A DNA stretch of 50,295 nt from Caulobacteraceae bacterium (GTDB lineage: Bacteria; Pseudomonadota; Alphaproteobacteria; Caulobacterales; Caulobacteraceae). This document shows, in pieces, positions 10,134 through 17,337 of the stretch (the stretch's first letter is position 1; each line of letters opens with the position of its first letter). The notes under the pieces are model-generated. The model worked only from the letters and a program-made list of their open reading frames with translations, had not been told where the DNA came from and searched no databases. The stretch covers positions 1-50,295 of the forward strand of contig JANXTX010000155.1 in the NCBI GenBank assembly GCA_025352165.1. The letters are read 5' to 3'. A program made the position numbers and the translations under genes.

Positions 10134-11633
10134 TCAAATATCCCTGACGACATGAAAATCTTCCGGCCAGTGATTGATCGCGCTCATCACCGGATAAGGC
10201 GTGAAGCCGCCGAGCGCACACAGCGACCCGAACTTTAGGGTCTCGCAAAGGTCGGTGATCAGGGCGAGGTTCGCCTCGGTGTCCACGCCATCCATGACCC
10301 GTTGCATCGTCTCCGCCCCGCGCACCGATCCAATCCGGCACGGCGTACACTTGCCGCAACTTTCCAGGGCGCAGAACTGGAACGCGAAGCGTGCCTGCGC
10401 GGCCATGTCCACGGTGTCGTCGAACACCACGACGCCGCCGTGGCCGATCAGCCCATCACGCGCGGCGAACGCCTCATAGTCATAGACCGTGTCGAACAGT
10501 GACGGCGGAAAATAGGCGCCCAGCGGCCCGCCGCACTGCACTGCCTTGACCGGCCGGCCGCTCGCCGTGCCGCCGCCAATGTCATTGACGATCTCGCCCA
10601 GCGTCAGGCCGAAAGGCGCCTCATACACGCCGGGATAGCGGACATTGCCGGCCAGCTGGATCGGCTGGGTTCCGCGTGATCGGCCCACGCCGAGCGCCGC
10701 ATACGCCTCGCCGCCTTTGGCCAGCACCCACGGCGTCGTCGCCAGGGTCAGGACATTATTGACCACCGTAGGCTTGCCAAACAGACCTTGGTGGGCGGGC
10801 AGTGGAGGTTTTGCCCGCACCTGCCCGCGCTTGCCTTCCAGACTCTCCAGCAGCGCGGTTTCCTCGCCGCAGACATAGGCCCCCGCGCCGACCCGCAGCT
10901 CGACATCGAAGTCGCTCAGAACGCCGGCCGACCTCGCGGTCTCGATCGCAGCGCCGAAGGTCGCGTTCGCGTGAGGATATTCCGAGCGGGAATAGACATA
11001 ACCCTTGCTCGCGCCGACGGCGAAGGCGGCGATGGCCATGCCTTCGAGCAGCGTGAAGGGGTCGCCTTCCATGATCATCCGGTCGGCGAAGGTGCCGCTG
11101 TCGCCCTCATCGGCATTGCAGACTATGTATTTGGTCTCGCCCGGGGCCTCGGCGACCGTCCGCCACTTGATCCCGGCCGGAAAACCCGCGCCGCCCCGTC
11201 CTCGCAGGCCTGAATCCGTGACCGCCGCGATTGTCGCGGCGGGACCGATCTCGCGGGCGCGCTCCAGACCCTTGAAGCCACCATGAGCGCGATAGTCGTC
11301 CAGCGAAGCCGGATCCAAGATTCCGCAGCGGGCAAAGGTGATCCGCGTCTGGCCGGCCAGCCAGGGATGGTCTTCCGGCCGCCCCAGCCGCAATAGGTGC
11401 TCGCCGCCATTCAGGAAATCCGCCTCGAACAGTCCTGGCAGGTCCTTCGCCATGACCGGACCGTAGGCGATCCGCCCCGCCACTGTTTCCACCTCGATCA
11501 TCGGCTCGAGCCAGACCAGGCCGCGCGAGCCGGTGCGAACCACCTCGACGCCTCGTTCGGCGATCGCCCCCGCCACCGCATCGGCTCCAACAGCAAGCGT
11601 CGCCGCGTCCCTGGGAACACACACGCGGCTCAT
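10134..11633 (-). CDS. fdsB: NAD-dependent formate dehydrogenase, beta (FMN/NAD) subunit
   Basis: The 499-residue flavoprotein subunit, related to NuoF/HoxF, receives electrons from FdsA and reduces NAD+. A thioredoxin-like N-terminal region of about 90 residues comes first. Next are the FMN/NAD motif GLRGRGGAGFPAG and CNADEGDSGTFADR, and ESLEGKRGQVRAKPP. The C-terminal [4Fe-4S] site is SCGKCTPC (Cys426/429/432) plus Cys472. ATG at 11633 overlaps the fdsG stop as ATGA, so fdsG and fdsB are translationally coupled. A longer frame to 11729 overlaps fdsG and is unlikely to be used. The usual next gene, fdsA, is displaced by a toxin-antitoxin pair. Confidence 0.93.
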   Translation of the reverse strand: MSRVCVPRDAATLAVGADAVAGAIAERGVEVVRTGSRGLVWLEPMIEVETVAGRIAYGPVMAKDLPGLFEADFLNGGEHLLRLGRPEDHPWLAGQTRITFARCGILDPASLDDYRAHGGFKGLERAREIGPAATIAAVTDSGLRGRGGAGFPAGIKWRTVAEAPGETKYIVCNADEGDSGTFADRMIMEGDPFTLLEGMAIAAFAVGASKGYVYSRSEYPHANATFGAAIETARSAGVLSDFDVELRVGAGAYVCGEETALLESLEGKRGQVRAKPPLPAHQGLFGKPTVVNNVLTLATTPWVLAKGGEAYAALGVGRSRGTQPIQLAGNVRYPGVYEAPFGLTLGEIVNDIGGGTASGRPVKAVQCGGPLGAYFPPSLFDTVYDYEAFAARDGLIGHGGVVVFDDTVDMAAQARFAFQFCALESCGKCTPCRIGSVRGAETMQRVMDGVDTEANLALITDLCETLKFGSLCALGGFTPYPVMSAINHWPEDFHVVRDI

Positions 11634-12094
11634 GCCCGTGCCGCCTCGACCAGCAGCATCCCGTCGACCCGCCCGAGCGGCTGGCCGTCGACCAGCGCCG
11701 CCGGGGAGACCGCGCACAGCCCCAGGCAATAGACCGGCTCGACGGTCACCGCGCCATCGGGCGTGGTTTCACCCCAGTCGATCCCCAGATCCGCAAGCAG
11801 AAAGCGGCTCGCCGCCTCGCCACCCATCGCCTGGCAGGACTCCGCCCTGCATATCTTCACCAGCCGTGCTCCGGGCGGTTCGTGCCGGAAGTCGTGGTAG
11901 AAGCTGAGTGCGCCAAACACCTCGGCGCGGCTCAGGTTGAGCGCGTGGGCGATCATCGCCACGGTTTCTTTCGGCACATGGCCGAATGCCCCCTGCAGCG
12001 CGTGGAACATCGGCAGCACCGCGCCGTCGAGACGGGTGAGACCGGCGATGATCTCTTCGCCGCGTTCCGGACGCCATGGTTCGAGGCTCGTCAT
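11630..12094 (-). CDS. fdsG: NAD-dependent formate dehydrogenase, gamma subunit
   Basis: The 154-residue NuoE-like thioredoxin-fold subunit carries one [2Fe-2S] cluster bound by Cys82, Cys87, Cys123 and Cys127 (motifs CRAESCQ and YCLGLC). It docks on FdsB in the diaphorase part of the enzyme. It is the first gene of the fds operon. Its ATG lies only 18 bp from the divergent mobA start, so its promoter must overlap mobA coding sequence. The stop overlaps the fdsB start. Confidence 0.92.
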   Translation of the reverse strand: MTSLEPWRPERGEEIIAGLTRLDGAVLPMFHALQGAFGHVPKETVAMIAHALNLSRAEVFGALSFYHDFRHEPPGARLVKICRAESCQAMGGEAASRFLLADLGIDWGETTPDGAVTVEPVYCLGLCAVSPAALVDGQPLGRVDGMLLVEAARA

Positions 12095-12112
12095 GCCGCT
12101 ATTCTAGCGCGG

Positions 12113-12742
12113 ATGGCCAAGCGCTCGCGAGAAGGAAAAGACCGCCGCATAGCCGGATTGCTGCTGGCGGGGGGGCGCTCGAGCCGGTTCGGCTCGGAAA
12201 AGGCGGTCGCGCCACTGGCCGGCCGTCCGCTGCTGGCGTGGTCAGCGGCGGCATTGGCCGAGGTCTGCGAAACTGTCGCGGTCAGCGCCGTTGCCGTCAG
12301 CGAGGCGGCGATCCTGGCGAAATCGATGCGCCTCGGCGTGGTTGTCGATGACCCGCGGCACGCCCGTGGTCCTCTCGCCGGTCTCGCCGCCGGTCTCGCC
12401 TGGGCGCACGCCCTGGGTTTCGATCGTCTGGTCACGCTTCCCTGCGACACGCCGCTGGTAAGTGGGCGGGAACTCTCCCGACTGCTCGCGGATCTTGGCG
12501 CCGGCCCCGCCGCCTATGCGGTCACCGAGGATGGCCCGCAGCCGCTTTGCGCGGTCTGGCGTGTGGACCTGCTCGGCATGCTGGGCGTGCGGCTGGCGAT
12601 GGGTCGACACCCCGCCGTCCGCGTCTTTCTCGATGACATCAAGGCGACGCTGGTCAGCTTTGCCGACGCGGCCCCGTTCCGCAACGCCAATACGCCAGAC
12701 GCGCTGGCCCTGCTGGAGGCCGATCTCGCTGTCAGGCGGTGA
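12113..12742 (+). CDS. mobA: molybdenum cofactor guanylyltransferase
   Basis: The 209-residue MobA-family nucleotidyltransferase adds GMP to Mo-molybdopterin to make the MGD cofactor that FdsA needs. The nucleotide-binding signature LLLAGGRSSRFGSEK is at residues 16-30, followed by VDDPRHARGPLAGLAAGL, TLPCDTPLV and LCAVWRVD. The frame is open upstream to 11882, but that part is antisense to fdsG; ATG at 12113 gives the normal family length. It is divergent from fdsG with an 18-bp gap, a logical pairing with its client enzyme. Its 3' end overlaps the convergent nitronate monooxygenase gene by 11 bp. Confidence 0.9.
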   Translation: MAKRSREGKDRRIAGLLLAGGRSSRFGSEKAVAPLAGRPLLAWSAAALAEVCETVAVSAVAVSEAAILAKSMRLGVVVDDPRHARGPLAGLAAGLAWAHALGFDRLVTLPCDTPLVSGRELSRLLADLGAGPAAYAVTEDGPQPLCAVWRVDLLGMLGVRLAMGRHPAVRVFLDDIKATLVSFADAAPFRNANTPDALALLEADLAVRR

Positions 12743-13706
12743 CCCTGGTCAGCGCCGCGATGCGTCCGATCGCGGCTTCCGCCTCGGACATCAGCCGCTC
12801 GACGATCTCGCCGGCCGGCAGCACGTCATGCACGCCGCCCGCCGACTGGCCCATGGCGAAGCAGGATCGATCGCCGTCGAGGCCCTCGATCTGTCCGCCG
12901 ATGCCGCCCATAACGCCGTTCTGGATCGAGATGCCGGCCTGGATCGGAAACGGCTGGATTTCCCCCGGGCGGCTCTCCCAGTCATCGACATAGGGGTTCT
13001 TGCGCACCCGCATCGGCTTGCCGGAATAGCACTTGGTGCGGACGGTGTCCTCGTCGGCCGCCTCCAGGATGGTCTCGCGATAGAGCCCGCCCGCGTGCGC
13101 TTCCGTCGAGGCGATGAACCGTGTGCCCATCCATACGCCCGTCGCGCCCAGCGCCAGCGCCGCCGCGAGACCGCGTCCGTCATACAGGCCGCCGGCCGCC
13201 ACCACCGGAATCTTCACCCGCTCGACCGCCTGCGCCACCAGCGGCATGGTGCCGACCAGCCCGGTGTGGCCGCCGCCTTCGCCACCCTGGCAGATCACCG
13301 CGTCGCAGCCGGCCTGCTCGGCCTTCACCGCGTGCTTCACCGCGCCGCAGACCACCATCACCTTCAGTCCGGCGCCCTTCAGCCGCTGCATGATCGGCAT
13401 CGGCACGCCCAGGCCGGCGATGAAGGCGCTGGCCCCCTCGGCGATGATGATCTCGACCGCCGCCGTCAGTGACTCCGGCGATGCCGCCAGCAGGTCGACG
13501 CCGAACGGCTTGTCGGTCAGCGCCCGGACGCGTCGCATCTGCTCGCGGATGAAGCCGGGGTCGCGCCCGGCCATGCCGAGCACGCCATAGCCGCCGGCAT
13601 TGGAAACCGCGGCCGCCAGTTCAGCATAGGAAACCCCACCCATGCCGGCCAGCATGATCGGCTTTTCAATGCCCAGAAGGTCGCAGAGGGGGGTGTGCAG
13701 GGACAA
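12732..13706 (-). CDS. nitronate monooxygenase family protein
   Basis: The 324-residue FMN-dependent TIM barrel belongs to the nitronate monooxygenase (2-nitropropane dioxygenase) / enoyl-reductase-like family. Motifs are PIMLAGMGGVSYAELAAAVSNAGG at the N-terminus, then VICQGGEGGGHTG and VVAAGGLYDGRGLAAALALGATGVWMGTRF for FMN phosphate. The start appears to be TTG at 13704-13706, with a perfect AAGGAG six nucleotides upstream. It follows the SDR gene by 21 nt on the same strand. Many proteins so annotated act on other substrates, so the reaction is tentative. Confidence 0.85.
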   Translation of the reverse strand: MSLHTPLCDLLGIEKPIMLAGMGGVSYAELAAAVSNAGGYGVLGMAGRDPGFIREQMRRVRALTDKPFGVDLLAASPESLTAAVEIIIAEGASAFIAGLGVPMPIMQRLKGAGLKVMVVCGAVKHAVKAEQAGCDAVICQGGEGGGHTGLVGTMPLVAQAVERVKIPVVAAGGLYDGRGLAAALALGATGVWMGTRFIASTEAHAGGLYRETILEAADEDTVRTKCYSGKPMRVRKNPYVDDWESRPGEIQPFPIQAGISIQNGVMGGIGGQIEGLDGDRSCFAMGQSAGGVHDVLPAGEIVERLMSEAEAAIGRIAALTRVTA

Positions 13707-13727
13707 GAAGGACTCCTTGGATTGAAA

Positions 13728-14510
13728 TCAGTAGATGGCGTAACCGCCGTCGATCAGGAAGGTATCGCCGGTGTGAAACCGTGACGCATCGGAGGTCAGA
13801 TAGACCGCGATGCCGCCGAAATCCTCCGGCTCGCCCCAGCGCCGCAATGGCACCCGCGAGATGACGTTGTCATTGAACTTCCGCGAGTCCTGATTGCGCG
13901 CGGTCATGTCGGTGGCGATCCAGCCGGGCAGGATGGCATTGGCGCGCACGCCATAACGCGCATGCTCAACGGCGATCGCCTTCATCATGGTGATCACCCC
14001 GCCCTTGGCGGCCGCGTAGGCCTCATTGCGCGCGGCGCCGTCGATCGCCGCCAACGATGAGGTAACCGCGATCGATCCGCCCCGATCGCCCGCCTTGGCC
14101 CGCTCGACCATGTGTTTGCAGGCCTCGCGGCAGGTGAAGAACGCCCCGTCCATATTGACCGCCATCACCTTGCGCCAGGTCTCGGCGGTCATTTCGGAGA
14201 ACGACGGCGCGCCCAGGCCGATGCCGGCATTGGCGAACACCGAGTCGATCCGGCCCATGGTCAGGGCCGCCTCGGCCATCGCTGCAACCACCGCAGCCTC
14301 GTCCGAGACATCGACCTGCTGCGCCAGCGCCCGCACCCCCAAGGTGTCGAGCACGCCGAGCGCATTCTGATTGTGGCTCGCGCTGCTGCCCCAGACGACC
14401 ACATCGGCGCCCGCCTCAGCCACCGCCTTCGCCATCCCCAGCCCGATCCCGCGATTGCCGCCGGTGATCAGGACGACCTTGCCGGTCAGGTTGAACGGCG
14501 CATAGGCCAT
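13728..14510 (-). CDS. SDR family oxidoreductase
   Basis: The 260-residue classical short-chain dehydrogenase/reductase has the NAD(P) motif TGGNRGIG at residues 16-23, NAGIG, a catalytic Ser in TSSLAAIDG and the catalytic YAAAK. The C-terminal INGG-like end reads LIDGGYAIY. AGGAAA before ATG at 14510 favours that start over the longer frame to 14531. It is the first gene of a pair with the nitronate monooxygenase gene. The substrate is unknown; the family oxidises alcohols or reduces ketones. Confidence 0.88.
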   Translation of the reverse strand: MAYAPFNLTGKVVLITGGNRGIGLGMAKAVAEAGADVVVWGSSASHNQNALGVLDTLGVRALAQQVDVSDEAAVVAAMAEAALTMGRIDSVFANAGIGLGAPSFSEMTAETWRKVMAVNMDGAFFTCREACKHMVERAKAGDRGGSIAVTSSLAAIDGAARNEAYAAAKGGVITMMKAIAVEHARYGVRANAILPGWIATDMTARNQDSRKFNDNVISRVPLRRWGEPEDFGGIAVYLTSDASRFHTGDTFLIDGGYAIY

Positions 14511-14640
14511 GGCATTTCCTCGTTCGAACAACTGTTCCGATCACAATCGCCGTTCCGCTACGGCGGTCAAGCAAGGACTGTCCGCGAGGGGGCCAGCGTC
14601 GGATCGACATTGGCGCTGCTGTCAGCCGGCAGTGTTCAGA

Positions 14641-15054
14641 TCAGTCAGACGCCATCCAATCCCGCGTCATCAGCCCAGGCACACGAGCGAATTCACCGGT
14701 GTTCGCCGTCACCAGGATCGCGCCACGTCGGCGCGCCTGGGCGGCGATCATGACATCATAGGGTCCGATCGGGGTTCCGGCGCGTTCGAGAGTGGCGCGG
14801 ATTTCGCCTGCCTCCTTTGAGTCGTCCGCATCGAACGGCCAGGGCGTCACCGCCAGCGTAAGGAACGCGTCGAGGGCGGCTGAGTTAGCTTGCATGCGCG
14901 CGCTTTTGCTGACCCCGAACCAGAGTTCGTAGAGCACGATCGTCGGCAAACCGACCTCAGGATCATTGACCAGCGCAGCCTCCAGTCGGGTTCGCACGAC
15001 GGGTGATCGGCCATTTATCGCTGCGATAACGACGTTGGTATCGAGGCAGATCAT
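14641..15054 (-). CDS. vapC: VapC-type PIN toxin
   Basis: The 137-residue PIN ribonuclease toxin has MICLDTNVVIAAI (first Asp), VLYELWFGVSKS (Glu), IGPYDVMIAAQARRRGA (Asp) and LVTANTGEFARVPGL (Asp/Glu). Length and motifs are complete. Its start overlaps the end of the vapB gene by 4 nt. VapC toxins usually cut tRNAs or rRNA loops; the target here is unknown. Confidence 0.9.
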   Translation of the reverse strand: MICLDTNVVIAAINGRSPVVRTRLEAALVNDPEVGLPTIVLYELWFGVSKSARMQANSAALDAFLTLAVTPWPFDADDSKEAGEIRATLERAGTPIGPYDVMIAAQARRRGAILVTANTGEFARVPGLMTRDWMASD

Positions 15055-15314
15055 TCGTCAAAATCGGCTCGCTGCGGCGGCATGGGCGGTTGCACCGGCC
15101 GGCCTTCGGGCAGGAAATCAATTCCGCCTAGCCGGTCGATTTCCGCGAATACCGCGCGGATCTGGATTGCGTCCGCTTCCATAGGCTCGAGAAGTACGCC
15201 GCGGCCAAATCGCCGGACGCGCACCGCCTCGCCCGGCAAGCGGAATGCCTTCGGCAGCCGCACAGCCTGGCTGCGTCCATGCTGGAAAATCTTCGCCACG
15301 CCGCTGTCGCTCAT
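15051..15314 (-). CDS. vapB: VapB-type antitoxin (AbrB/SpoVT fold)
   Basis: The 87-residue antitoxin has the swapped-hairpin AbrB-type DNA-binding domain: AKIFQHGRSQAVRLPKAFRLPG, then VRVRRFGRGVLLEP. The C-terminal half would bind VapC. It is first in the pair with a 4-nt overlap. The upstream region is AT-rich and carries an inverted repeat (15342-15354) suited to autoregulation. Confidence 0.9.
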   Translation of the reverse strand: MSDSGVAKIFQHGRSQAVRLPKAFRLPGEAVRVRRFGRGVLLEPMEADAIQIRAVFAEIDRLGGIDFLPEGRPVQPPMPPQRADFDE

Positions 15315-15341
15315 GATGGTTTATCCACTCTAACCAGATAG

Positions 15342-15354
15342 ATACCTTTGGTAT
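15342..15354. promoter_or_regulatory. candidate VapB operator
   Basis: ATACC-TTT-GGTAT is a perfect inverted repeat with 5-bp arms, 28 nt before the vapB start, in the only AT-rich stretch of the neighbourhood. VapB antitoxins bind short inverted repeats at their own promoter. The assignment is by position. Confidence 0.45.
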
Positions 15355-15428
15355 ATATCATGTGGCTCGTCAGGAGCACTATGCATTCGTGAGACACGGA
15401 CGGGTCCGACCTTCGTGGAAATTTCGGA

Positions 15429-15470
15429 ATTTCGGTGACGGCTTATGAATTGCCGAATTAGCCGCCACCT
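15429..15470. repeat. short dispersed repeat, copy 1
   Basis: The sequence ATTTCGGTGACGGCTTATGA and what follows it to about 15470 match, with several changes, two better copies at 15868-15935 and 17270-17337. It lies just downstream of the thioesterase fragment stop. Inside the repeat GACA and TGTC (here GACG and TGCC) and flanking AATT words give partial dyad symmetry. It may be the footprint of a small mobile repeat. Confidence 0.6.
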
Positions 15471-15495
15471 TCAGATCATTGACCGGCGGCGTCCG

Positions 15496-15860
15496 TCAGA
15501 GCATTTCAAGGAACCGTTCGACGACCGATTGCCTGATCATGGGCGCGACCTCCTGACTGAAGCCGTGCCCGGTGGGGTAGCTGTCGTGCCGCACCGTGCA
15601 TTTGAAGTCGTGCGATTTCAGATACAACATCATCTCGTTCGACATCCTCACACTCGGCCAGATTTGATCATTTTCGGCTGAGATGAAGAAGATGGGTCCG
15701 TTGATGCGTTCGATATGGATTGCGTATTTGTTCCAGTCCGACGTGCTATCCAGCGCGGCTTCAAACCTCTTGACTGGGGGCAGTGTGATGTCCCCCTTCA
15801 GAGCGAGCGCGGGAATGTCCCTGCCCTGGTAAGTCCAGGCCGACGCGTTCACGGTGGATT
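15496..15860 (-). pseudogene. 3' fragment of an acyl-CoA thioesterase / alpha-beta hydrolase gene
   Basis: About 120 residues remain of what looks like the C-terminal part of a BAAT-type acyl-CoA thioester hydrolase (alpha/beta fold): SAWTYQGRDIPALAL, INGPIFFISAENDQIWPS (acid-residue loop) and YPTGHGFSQEV (catalytic His). The N-terminal portion with the nucleophile is missing. At its 5' side the frame runs straight into the dispersed repeat and then a regulator fragment, producing a chimeric 436-codon frame that should not be read as one protein. Family assignment is by motif pattern only. Confidence 0.6.
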
Positions 15861-15867
15861 TCGGTGA

Positions 15868-15935
15868 ATTTCGGTGACAGCTTATGAATTGTCGAATTGA
15901 CCGCCGCCCACCTAATACCAATGTGGAGATCAGCC
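15868..15935. repeat. short dispersed repeat, copy 2
   Basis: These 68 nt match copy 3 (17270-17337) with one difference (CCCACC against CCCGCC). The copy is preceded by tandem GGATTTCGGTG-like words. It joins the thioesterase fragment to the decayed regulator 3' end, and so marks a recombination junction. Confidence 0.75.
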
Positions 15936-16380
15936 ATGCTGCCGAGCCACTCTCAGCACCCGCATCGCCTTTCAGATCATAGAAGGGCGCGACCTCGGCC
16001 ACGCAGTCGGGCCATTCGCCGCTTTCGGCCCAGAACGCGCACAGACCAAGACGCGCGAAGAGCTCCACGAACCGTCTATCGCGTCGCAGGGCCGCGGAGC
16101 CTGGCTTGAACAGCACGTTCACCGCCAGTTCTCCGAAGGGCAGCGACCCGTGCGGCGTGAAAAGGTGCTCGAACGACGCCGATTCAAGGATCTCGTAGTC
16201 GGCGTCGATATGACCGCGCTCGGCTAGCAACCCGGCCTGGCTCAGTCGCGCGGTTCCGCTGTCCCTTACCGACTGTCGCATGTCCTCCAGAACGCCGAGC
16301 GCCGTCTCTTCGCTCCACGCCCGCTCACGTTCGGCGGACCACCTGACCGCCAGGATATTCAGGGCGTTGCGCAATTCCAC
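15931..16380 (-). pseudogene. decayed duplicate of the regulator 3' end
   Basis: This stretch encodes about 140 residues matching the C-terminus of the winged-helix/TPR regulator at 17332-19263, from VELRNALNILAVRWS to VAEVAPFYDLK, about three quarters identical by eye. Identity is uneven: the last 74 nt (15971-16044 against 17378-17451) are identical, while the 5' side has diverged, which suggests gene conversion. There is no start codon or DNA-binding domain, and the normal stop is lost by a frame change. It is not expected to make a functional protein. Confidence 0.85.
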
Positions 16381-16449
16381 CATCATACACCACCCCCACC
16401 TGGACGGCGTCTCATTTTCCGCCCGACTTGAAATGTCATACCAAGCCTG

Positions 16450-16461
16450 ACACTTTAGTGT
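16450..16461. promoter_or_regulatory. candidate operator of the RelE/XRE pair
   Basis: ACACT-TT-AGTGT is a perfect inverted repeat with 5-bp arms and a 2-nt spacer, 24 nt before the toxin GTG start. An XRE-type antitoxin could bind it for autoregulation. The short length leaves room for coincidence. Confidence 0.4.
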
Positions 16462-16485
16462 GGCTGGCGAGGAGCAGACGAGATT

Positions 16486-16875
16486 GTGCGGGTATTTCAA
16501 AACGCCTGGTTTCAGAAGTTCGCCCGCAAGGAGAAAATTAGCGACGCGGCCCTTCGCGAGGCCGTCGCGCGTGCGGAATCGGGGCTGATCGACGCAGATC
16601 TCGGCGGCGGCCTTATCAAGCAGCGCGTGGCGCGGCCTGGCGCCGGAAAGTCCGGCGGTTACCGAACGTTGATTTTCTTTCGCGTTGAAACGCGTGCGGT
16701 GTTTACGTTCGGGTTCGCCAAAAACGATAAGGCGAACCTGAATAAGGACGAAGAGGCGGCGTTCAAGAAAGCAGCGAAGCTCGTCCTGGCGTTTTCGAAT
16801 GAGCAAATGGACGCTGAGTTAGAAAGTGGACGCCTGACAGAGGTGAAATGCGATGGTCAAGATTTACAAAAGTGA
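16486..16875 (+). CDS. RelE-family (HigB-like) toxin
   Basis: The 129-residue protein fits the RelE/YgjN-like toxin group encoded before an XRE antitoxin: RVFQNAWFQKFARKEKISDAALREAV at the N-terminus, then GGGLIKQRVARPGAGKSGGYRTLIFFR and FTFGFAKNDKANLNKDEEAAFK. These toxins act as ribosome-dependent or related mRNA interferases. The start is GTG at 16486, with GGAG about 12 nt upstream. It overlaps the antitoxin gene by 23 nt. The pair is inserted between a broken and an intact copy of the same regulator 3' end. Confidence 0.88.
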   Translation: MRVFQNAWFQKFARKEKISDAALREAVARAESGLIDADLGGGLIKQRVARPGAGKSGGYRTLIFFRVETRAVFTFGFAKNDKANLNKDEEAAFKKAAKLVLAFSNEQMDAELESGRLTEVKCDGQDLQK

Positions 16876-17170
16876 GGCGATGGCGGCCGTTCACGAGATG
16901 ATGGAAGGATTCCATCAGACCGGCGCGATCGACAAGCAGACAATGCGGGAATTCGACGAGGCTTGCCTTACGCCGGCCCCCGCGCTGTCGCCTGGCGAAA
17001 TCAAGGCGATCAGGGAGCGCGAGGCCGTATCCCAGCCTGTATTTGCCCGTTATCTGAACGTTTCGAAAAACCTGGTGTCCGAGTGGGAGCGCGGCGCCAA
17101 GCGGCCTGGCGGCCCGGCGCTGCGCCTGCTCACCGTTGTGAAGAAAAATGGGTTACGCGCGATAGCGTAG
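16853..17170 (+). CDS. XRE-family antitoxin (HigA/YgjM-like)
   Basis: The 105-residue helix-turn-helix protein has its DNA-binding region in the C-terminal half: LSPGEIKAIREREAVSQPVFARYLNVSKNLVSEWERGAKRP at about residues 46-86. The N-terminal part, EAMAAVHEMMEGFHQTGAID, probably contacts the toxin. It is the second gene of the pair (toxin first, the HigBA order) and overlaps it by 23 nt, which suggests coupled translation. Confidence 0.9.
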   Translation: MVKIYKSEAMAAVHEMMEGFHQTGAIDKQTMREFDEACLTPAPALSPGEIKAIREREAVSQPVFARYLNVSKNLVSEWERGAKRPGGPALRLLTVVKKNGLRAIA

Positions 17171-17269
17171 GCGAGGAGACAATCGTTGGCCGCCGCGATC
17201 CCAAACTCAAATCGAGTATGGATTACGGCGAAAGTCCATTCAAGGATTTCGGTGGATTTCGGTGGGTGG

Positions 17270-17337
17270 ATTTCGGTGACAGCTTATGAATTGTCGAATT
17301 GACCGCCGCCCGCCTAATACCAATGTGGAGATCAGCC
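17270..17337. repeat. short dispersed repeat, copy 3
   Basis: This copy is next to the 3' end of the intact regulator gene and overlaps its stop codon. It is preceded by three tandem GGATTTCGGTG-like words (17244-17280). It matches copy 2 over 68 nt with one change. Internal GACA/TGTC arms around GCTTATGAAT give a weak hairpin. Confidence 0.75.

Noticed and set aside
15496-16806. A single 436-codon frame on the minus strand
   Set aside because: It joins a thioesterase 3' fragment, a regulator 3' fragment and sequence antisense to the RelE-type toxin. No protein family spans these parts, so it is a chimera of remnants.
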